A DNA stretch of 17,487 nucleotides from DASZHJ01 sp035938015 (lineage in GTDB: Bacteria; Pseudomonadota; Alphaproteobacteria; ATCC43930; CGMCC-115725). The notes below the pieces were generated by a model. It was not told the origin of the DNA. It saw nothing but the letters and a program-made list of their open reading frames with translations, and made no database searches. The stretch spans positions 1 to 17,487 of the forward strand of contig DASZHJ010000035.1 in the NCBI GenBank assembly GCA_035938015.1, in the 5' to 3' direction. The first letter of the stretch is position 1; each line of letters opens with the position of its first letter. The translations under genes were made by a program, and so were the position numbers. Shown one piece after another: positions 13,801 to 17,487 of this stretch.

Positions 13801-14397
13801 TTAGGGCGTTGTTTTCTTCCCGGCGACCGGCACCGCCGGCGATGGACTCAACAAGATTTCGGCCTCGGCCTCGGGCCGGTGCGGGTCGATGCGCAGCACC
13901 GCGCCGTTCTGCACGGTAAGACCGGTCAAGCCGCGGATGAATCCCCAGTGGCTCACGACCGCCACGCGGGCCCAATCCGGCTGGGTCCTCATCTGCGCGC
14001 GGAACGCGGCGCAGCGCGCGCTCAGCCGATCCTCGCTTTCCTCGAGCGCGGGCCACCATTCCTCCGCGAGATGATCGAGCGCCAAATGCGGCCACCGCGT
14101 CATCAGGTCGCGGCGCGGCGTGCCGACGTCGCAGGCGAAGGCCGCGCGCTCGCCGACCAGCGGCTCGACGGCGACCGCGATCGCGAGCCGGCGCGCCACG
14201 ATCTCCGCCGTCTCGAGGGCGCGGCTATAAGGACTCGCGATCAACCGCTCGATGCCATGACCCGCCAGCGCCTCTGCTGCCGCCTCCGCTTGCCGCCGGC
14301 CTTCCGGTGTCAGCCGCGGGTCGCGAATGCCGGGATCCACCCGCGTCACGCTGAAGACGACGTTGAACTCCGATTGCCCGTGGCGCACCAGGATCAT
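13801..14397 (-). CDS. Histidine phosphatase (phosphoglycerate mutase-like) family protein
   Basis: 198 residues beginning MILVRHGQSEFN. The RHG motif with the phospho-acceptor His6 is at 5-7. LTPEGRRQAEAAAEAL and LIASPYSRALETAEIV (52-67) follow, and the second catalytic histidine is His150 in VAVVSHWGFIRGL. The branch-2-like size and LVGERAAF segment argue for a small phosphatase rather than a cofactor-dependent glycolytic mutase. Substrate is not predictable. An in-frame TTG at 14433 would add 12 residues, but the family start is the ATG used. No clear ribosome-binding site is visible. The gene runs against the Tim44-like gene, sharing a 97-bp divergent region. Confidence 0.88.
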   Translation of the reverse strand: MILVRHGQSEFNVVFSVTRVDPGIRDPRLTPEGRRQAEAAAEALAGHGIERLIASPYSRALETAEIVARRLAIAVAVEPLVGERAAFACDVGTPRRDLMTRWPHLALDHLAEEWWPALEESEDRLSARCAAFRAQMRTQPDWARVAVVSHWGFIRGLTGLTVQNGAVLRIDPHRPEAEAEILLSPSPAVPVAGKKTTP

Positions 14398-14431
14398 GCA
14401 GGCATCAAGAGCAGAGCCGCGGGCGCACGGC

Positions 14432-14461
14432 AAGACCTTGCCCTTTGGGGGTAAAGGTCTT
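14432..14461. promoter_or_regulatory. Inverted repeat in the divergent region before the Tim44-like gene
   Basis: AAGACCTT (14432-14439) pairs perfectly with AAGGTCTT (14454-14461); an inner CCC/GGG pair sits at 14441-14449. It lies 33 bp before the Tim44-like ATG. A promoter-like pair overlaps it, TTGCCC (14438-14443) with TATCTA (14461-14466), spaced 17 bp. A repressor site is therefore as likely as an RNA hairpin. Confidence 0.4.
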
Positions 14462-14494
14462 ATCTACCGAGAAGGGACTCAAGGGCACCTCACT

Positions 14495-15181
14495 ATGGGC
14501 GGCGATTTTCACGTCGGTTCGATCATCTTCTTCGCCATCGTGGCGCTGTTCCTGGTGTTCCGGCTGCGCGGCGTCTTGGGGCGTCGCACGGGCCAGGAGC
14601 GCTACCGCGATCCCTTTGCCCGGCGCTCGGCCCCGCCGCCCGCGAGCGCCCCCGCGCCAAGTCCGCCGCCCGAGGGCCGCGGGCCCGCGATCGAGGGCAC
14701 TCCGACGACAGTCTCGGAGCCTGCGCAGGTGCCACTCTCCGCCGGTCTCGCGCGGCTCAAGGCAGCCGATCGCGGCTTCGACGAGCAGAGCTTCCTTAGG
14801 GGCGCGCGCGTCGCCTTCGAGACGATCGTGAACGCCTTCGCCGCGGGCGACACCGCCGCGCTGAAGCCGCTGCTGAGCGCCGACGTCTACCGCTCGTTTG
14901 CCGAGGCGATCCAGCAGCGCCAAACCGCGAAAGAGACGCACGAGACGAACCTGGTGACCGTCAAGGAATGCGAGCTCATGGAGGCCGGGCTCGAGGGCAC
15001 GGTGGCGGTTGTCACCGTGAAATTCGTCTCCGACCAGGTGAACGTCACGCGCGCCGCCGACGGCACGGTGATCGACGGCGATCCCGACCGCGTGGTCGAG
15101 AAGACGGATTTCTGGACCTTCAGCCGCGATACGCGCTCGCGCGATCCGAACTGGCAGCTGGTCGCCACCCGCAGCCCCTGA
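14495..15181 (+). CDS. Tim44-like (TimA) domain protein
   Basis: 228 residues. A single N-terminal membrane segment (about 7-22, VGSIIFFAIVALFLVF) is followed by a basic stretch, a Pro/Ala-rich linker (about 46-75) and a Tim44-like domain from about 85 to the end. The domain has FDEQSFLRGARVAFETIVNA and ALKPLLSADVYRSFAEAI, then FVSDQVNVTRAADG and DFWTFSRDTRSRDPNWQLVA. In mitochondria Tim44 tethers the import motor. Bacterial TimA is membrane-bound and probably acts in envelope protein handling, but its role is not settled. The ATG at 14495 is chosen because the membrane segment starts there; the upstream open frame is unrelated. mltA follows 13 bases downstream. Confidence 0.92.
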   Translation: MGGDFHVGSIIFFAIVALFLVFRLRGVLGRRTGQERYRDPFARRSAPPPASAPAPSPPPEGRGPAIEGTPTTVSEPAQVPLSAGLARLKAADRGFDEQSFLRGARVAFETIVNAFAAGDTAALKPLLSADVYRSFAEAIQQRQTAKETHETNLVTVKECELMEAGLEGTVAVVTVKFVSDQVNVTRAADGTVIDGDPDRVVEKTDFWTFSRDTRSRDPNWQLVATRSP

Positions 15182-15194
15182 GACAGCTTCGGCG

Positions 15195-16361
15195 ATGCCG
15201 CGGCTCTGGCCCGCGCTCGCGCTGATCGCGGCGCTTGCTGCCTGCGCGCCCACCAAGCCGCCGGCACCGCCACCCGACCGGCTCGTGCTGACACCCGCAA
15301 GCTTCGCCGACCTCCAGGGCTGGACAAGCGACGGCGTCGGCGCGGCGCTCGCGGCTTTCAAGAGATCCTGCACGCGGCGGCTGGGGTTCGCCGACAGCGC
15401 GGCGGTCGGTCCGCAGGGATTGGCGGGCACGGTGGCGGATTGGCGCCCGCCCTGCGCCGCCGCCGCGACCGTCGACGAGCGCGACGACACGGTGGCGCGC
15501 GGCTTCTTCGAGATGTGGTTCCGGCCCTATCGCTGCGCCAACAACGGCACGACCGACGGCCTGTTCACCGGGTATTACGAGCCCGAGCTCACGGGCGCGC
15601 GCAGGCGCGGGCCCGGCTTCGAGACGCCACTGATGAAACGGCCCCTCGACCTGGTTGCCGTGGAGCTCGGCGATTTCCGCGCGGACTGGCGCGGCGAGCG
15701 GATCGCGGGCCGCGTGGTCGACGGCCGGCTCAAGCCCTACGAGACGCGCGCGCAGATCGAGGCCGGCGCACTCGATCGGCTGAATCTTGGTTTCCTCTGG
15801 GTCGGTGATCCCGTGGCGGCGTTTTTCCTGCAGGTGCAGGGATCGGGCCGGATCGATCTGCCCGACGGCAGCCAGGTGCGCGTGGGCTTCGACGGCCAGA
15901 ACGGCTGGCCCTATGTGGCGATCGGGCGGGTGATGATCGAGCGCGGCTTGATCGACCGCGAGAACGCGACCATGCCGGGGATCCGAGCCTGGCTCGCGGC
16001 GCATCCTGCGGAGGCCAAGGACATCCTCGACGCCAATCCCTCCTATGTGTTCTTCCGCGAGATCGCGGGCGATGGCCCGGTCGGCAGCGAGGGCGTGGTG
16101 CTGACGCCCGGCCGCAGCCTCGCCGTCGATACGAAATTCCTGCCGTTGGGTACGCCGTTCTGGCTCGATGCCGCCGAGAACGCGGAACACACCGAGCGCC
16201 TGCTCATCGCGCAAGACACCGGCGGCGCCATCCGCGGCCCCGTCCGCGGCGACGTCTTCTGGGGCCACGGTTCCGATGCCGAACGCCGCGCCGGCACCAT
16301 GCGGGCGCACGGCGGCTATTTCCTGCTGCTGCCGAAGACGGTGGCGGTGCCGGCGGGCTGA
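15195..16361 (+). CDS. mltA: Membrane-bound lytic murein transglycosylase A (lipoprotein)
   Basis: 388 residues. A lipoprotein signal ends with the lipobox LAAC, lipidated Cys17, so the mature protein is attached to the envelope. The MltA barrel domain includes GLFTGYYEPELTGARR, FLWVGDPVAAFFLQVQGSGR and VGFDGQNGWPYVAIGR. The C-terminal 3D domain follows, with LTPGRSLAVDTKFLPLG, AQDTGGAIRG, RGDVFWGHG and ending in MRAHGGYFLLLP. It cleaves peptidoglycan between N-acetylmuramic acid and N-acetylglucosamine with formation of the 1,6-anhydro end. It is 13 bases after the Tim44-like gene, so both are probably one transcript. In relatives an smr gene often comes next; here a convergent TetR gene does. 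Confidence 0.95.
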   Translation: MPRLWPALALIAALAACAPTKPPAPPPDRLVLTPASFADLQGWTSDGVGAALAAFKRSCTRRLGFADSAAVGPQGLAGTVADWRPPCAAAATVDERDDTVARGFFEMWFRPYRCANNGTTDGLFTGYYEPELTGARRRGPGFETPLMKRPLDLVAVELGDFRADWRGERIAGRVVDGRLKPYETRAQIEAGALDRLNLGFLWVGDPVAAFFLQVQGSGRIDLPDGSQVRVGFDGQNGWPYVAIGRVMIERGLIDRENATMPGIRAWLAAHPAEAKDILDANPSYVFFREIAGDGPVGSEGVVLTPGRSLAVDTKFLPLGTPFWLDAAENAEHTERLLIAQDTGGAIRGPVRGDVFWGHGSDAERRAGTMRAHGGYFLLLPKTVAVPAG

Positions 16362-16371
16362 TCCGCTCAGC
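16357..16371. terminator. Small hairpin spanning the mltA and tetR-type gene stop codons
   Basis: GCTGA (16357-16361) and TCAGC (16367-16371) form a five-pair stem around TCCGC. The two arms carry the convergent stop codons. No T-run is present, so a terminator role is uncertain. Confidence 0.25.
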
Positions 16372-16996
16372 GCTTCAGATAGGCCGCGAGGAACGTCCGC
16401 ACGGCGATGCCGACGACGTGGTCGATGCGGGATTGGTCGGGGGCATCGGCGAGGCCGAACAGGATCGGCTTCAGCAAAGTCGCCGAGCAGGATTCCAGGA
16501 ACTGCGCCGCGGCGACCTCGGTGTCCTCCATCTCGAGCACGCCCGCGCTGACCTGCGCCTCAAGATAGCGCGCGACGCGCGCGATGCCGGTCGCGGGGCC
16601 GGTCTCGTAGAACTGCTGGCCGGCTGCGGGCATCCGCTCGGAGATGCTGATGATGGTGCGGAGCGGCGAGACCCGCTCGGGCCGGCAGAGAAATCCGACG
16701 AAGCTCTTGCCGAGCCGGGTCAACACCGATTTCACGTCGTGGTCCTCGGCGTCGAGCGTGAAGACCTGCTCGGCCTGGACCTGGCACTGCTCGTGGACGA
16801 TCGCCTGGAAGAGGGCTTCCTTGCTGTCGAAGTAAACGTAGAGCGTGCCCTTGGAGACGCCGGCCTGGCGCGCGATCTCGCCCATGCTGGCGGCGTCGAA
16901 GCCCTGGGCCATGAAGACGGCACGGGCGCCGTCGATGATCTGGCGCCGCTTGTCGCTGTCGATCGCGATGGCTGCTGTGGAGACGCCGCTGCTCAT
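16367..16996 (-). CDS. TetR/AcrR family transcriptional regulator
   Basis: 209 residues. The N-terminal DNA-binding domain has RRQIIDGARAVFMAQGFDAA then the helix-turn-helix MGEIARQAGVSKGTLYVYFD (38-57) and SKEALFQAIV. The C-terminal ligand domain (about 75-209) is of the kind found in efflux-linked AcrR/AefR regulators, but the inducer cannot be told. ATG 16996 is chosen because AGGT lies six to nine bases upstream; an in-frame start at 17017 would add seven residues. It is divergent from an EmrA-type gene, and the intergenic region has two copies of one palindrome. By family precedent it represses both itself and the efflux gene. Confidence 0.95.
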   Translation of the reverse strand: MSSGVSTAAIAIDSDKRRQIIDGARAVFMAQGFDAASMGEIARQAGVSKGTLYVYFDSKEALFQAIVHEQCQVQAEQVFTLDAEDHDVKSVLTRLGKSFVGFLCRPERVSPLRTIISISERMPAAGQQFYETGPATGIARVARYLEAQVSAGVLEMEDTEVAAAQFLESCSATLLKPILFGLADAPDQSRIDHVVGIAVRTFLAAYLKR

Positions 16997-17029
16997 CGTG
17001 ACCTGCTTTCCACGCAACCCATAATCTAT

Positions 17030-17046
17030 GACCGAACGGTTCGGTC
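17030..17046. promoter_or_regulatory. Palindromic operator 1 (tetR-proximal)
   Basis: GACCGAACGGTTCGGTC is a palindrome with 8-bp arms around a central base. It lies at the expected transcription start of the TetR gene. The arms are identical to operator 2. Confidence 0.82.
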
Positions 17047-17050
17047 GCTG

Positions 17051-17081
17051 TTGACATAGGGGGTTTTCCGCTCTATGTCAA
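17051..17081. promoter_or_regulatory. Overlapping divergent promoters built on a 9-bp inverted repeat
   Basis: TTGACATAG (17051-17059) is repeated in inverse at 17073-17081. On the plus strand TTGACA (17051-17056) is a perfect -35, with TATGTC (17074-17079) 17 bp on as -10. The minus strand reads the same: TTGACA at 17081-17076, TATGTC at 17058-17053, also 17 bp apart. Each promoter's -10 thus overlaps the other's -35. The -35 matches are perfect; the -10 matches are three of six. Confidence 0.7.
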
Positions 17082-17083
17082 GG

Positions 17084-17104
17084 ATGACCGAACCGTTCGG
17101 TCAT
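17084..17104. promoter_or_regulatory. Palindromic operator 2 (efflux-gene proximal)
   Basis: A perfect 10-bp inverted repeat around one base, with core GACCGAACCGTTCGGTC at 17086-17102. Its centre is 56 bp from the centre of operator 1. It covers the likely transcription start of the plus-strand gene. Confidence 0.85.
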
Positions 17105-17119
17105 TAAGTGGGTATGTGC

Positions 17120-17487
17120 ATGGCACACGATTTCAATCGGTTAGGCGAAAGTACGGCCGCTGGAGGAATTGGCGACCGTGGCCATCCTCGGTTCGAGGAC
17201 GGCTTGGAGGGTGGTGCCGGCGGACTGGGCATCGAGCGCCGGGAGGCGACCCCGCGCGAAACCGAGCCGCGAAGTCTCGCGCCGCTGCCATCCGGGGCGC
17301 CGCAGTCCGGGTCCCCTGTTTCAGCTTCGGGTGCGCCGAAGCGGCGCAACCTGCGCGCCATCATCCTTGTGGTCGTGCTTGTGGCCGCGGCGGTGCTTGG
17401 CGGCTGGTACGGGTATCGCTGGTGGACGGTGGGTCGCTTCATTGTGTGGACCGACGACGCCTATGTGGGCGCCAAAACCGCGACGCT
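17120..17487 (+). CDS. EmrA/HlyD-type membrane fusion protein, N-terminal part (3' end outside window)
   Basis: The frame is open to the window end, giving 122 residues. A hydrophilic, Gly/Pro/Ser-rich cytoplasmic N-terminus of about 78 residues precedes a membrane helix (about 79-98, AIILVVVLVAAAVLGGW). The family motif YRWWTVGRFIVWTDDAYVGA (99-118) follows and matches the start of EmrA/HlyD periplasmic adaptors, normally WTDDAYV or STDNAYV. These proteins join an inner-membrane pump to an outer-membrane channel. An in-frame stop at 17105-17107 limits the start to GTG 17108, ATG 17114 or ATG 17120; none has a strong Shine-Dalgarno. The cytoplasmic tail is longer than EmrA's. It is divergent from, and probably repressed by, the TetR protein. 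The pump gene should lie downstream. Confidence 0.85.
   Translation, partial: MAHDFNRLGESTAAGGIGDRGHPRFEDGLEGGAGGLGIERREATPRETEPRSLAPLPSGAPQSGSPVSASGAPKRRNLRAIILVVVLVAAAVLGGWYGYRWWTVGRFIVWTDDAYVGAKTAT

Noticed and set aside
12574..14454. 626-codon plus-strand open frame crossing secB, the PAS gene and the phosphatase gene
   Set aside because: It overlaps three well-supported genes and has low-complexity Arg/His/Ala composition; it is a chance frame.
17104..17442. Minus-strand 112-codon open frame at the right end
   Set aside because: It is antisense to the EmrA/HlyD-type gene, whose plus-strand frame has a membrane helix and the family TDDAYV motif.

Overview
This window is a GC-rich chromosomal segment of an alphaproteobacterium. 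The assignment rests on gene order. hemE, hemH, hemJ and rho are read leftward, and a PPSR-family regulator, maf, coaE and dnaQ are read rightward from a shared intergenic region, followed by secB, a Tim44-like gene and mltA. This is the block that surrounds the chromosomal replication origin in Caulobacter and relatives. The order cannot be fixed from the sequence alone. No phage, insertion sequence, CRISPR, tRNA or rRNA gene was seen.

Layout. 1-4135 (+): the 3' part of a YyaL/DUF255-type gene, an O6-alkylguanine-DNA alkyltransferase, a dienelactone hydrolase, and a quinone oxidoreductase coupled to a SAM methyltransferase. 4132-9249 (-): hemE > hemH > hemJ, joined by two ATGA stop/start overlaps, then rho with its own structured leader, then a seven-helix membrane protein with paired ExxE motifs and a 72-residue membrane protein. 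9250-9756: the gene-poor putative oriC, with three same-strand DnaA-type boxes, an AT-rich stretch with a 12-bp palindrome, and a 115-bp inverted-repeat element. 9757-12509 (+): PPSR regulator > maf > coaE > dnaQ. aroE, common between maf and coaE in relatives, is absent. 12514-16361: secB (-), a PAS_5-type protein (+), a histidine phosphatase (-), a Tim44-like protein (+) and mltA (+). 16367-17487: a TetR regulator (-) divergent from an EmrA/HlyD-type membrane fusion protein (+) cut by the window end. Two near-identical palindromic operators flank two overlapping divergent promoters between them.

How the genes work together. HemE, HemH and HemJ carry out three late steps of heme synthesis; the ferrochelatase has C-terminal cysteines spaced as in [2Fe-2S] ferrochelatases. 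The ExxE membrane protein downstream of rho has a 3+3+1 helix plan like FTR1 iron permeases, and its position below heme genes makes a metal-transport role worth testing. The rightward arm covers carbon-metabolism regulation, nucleotide sanitation, CoA synthesis, proofreading and protein export. The right end is a self-regulated efflux module.

The most interesting non-coding signals are the origin, a two-copy inverted-repeat element (one copy provides the end of the first gene, the other sits in the origin), the rho leader and the symmetric tetR operator/promoter region.
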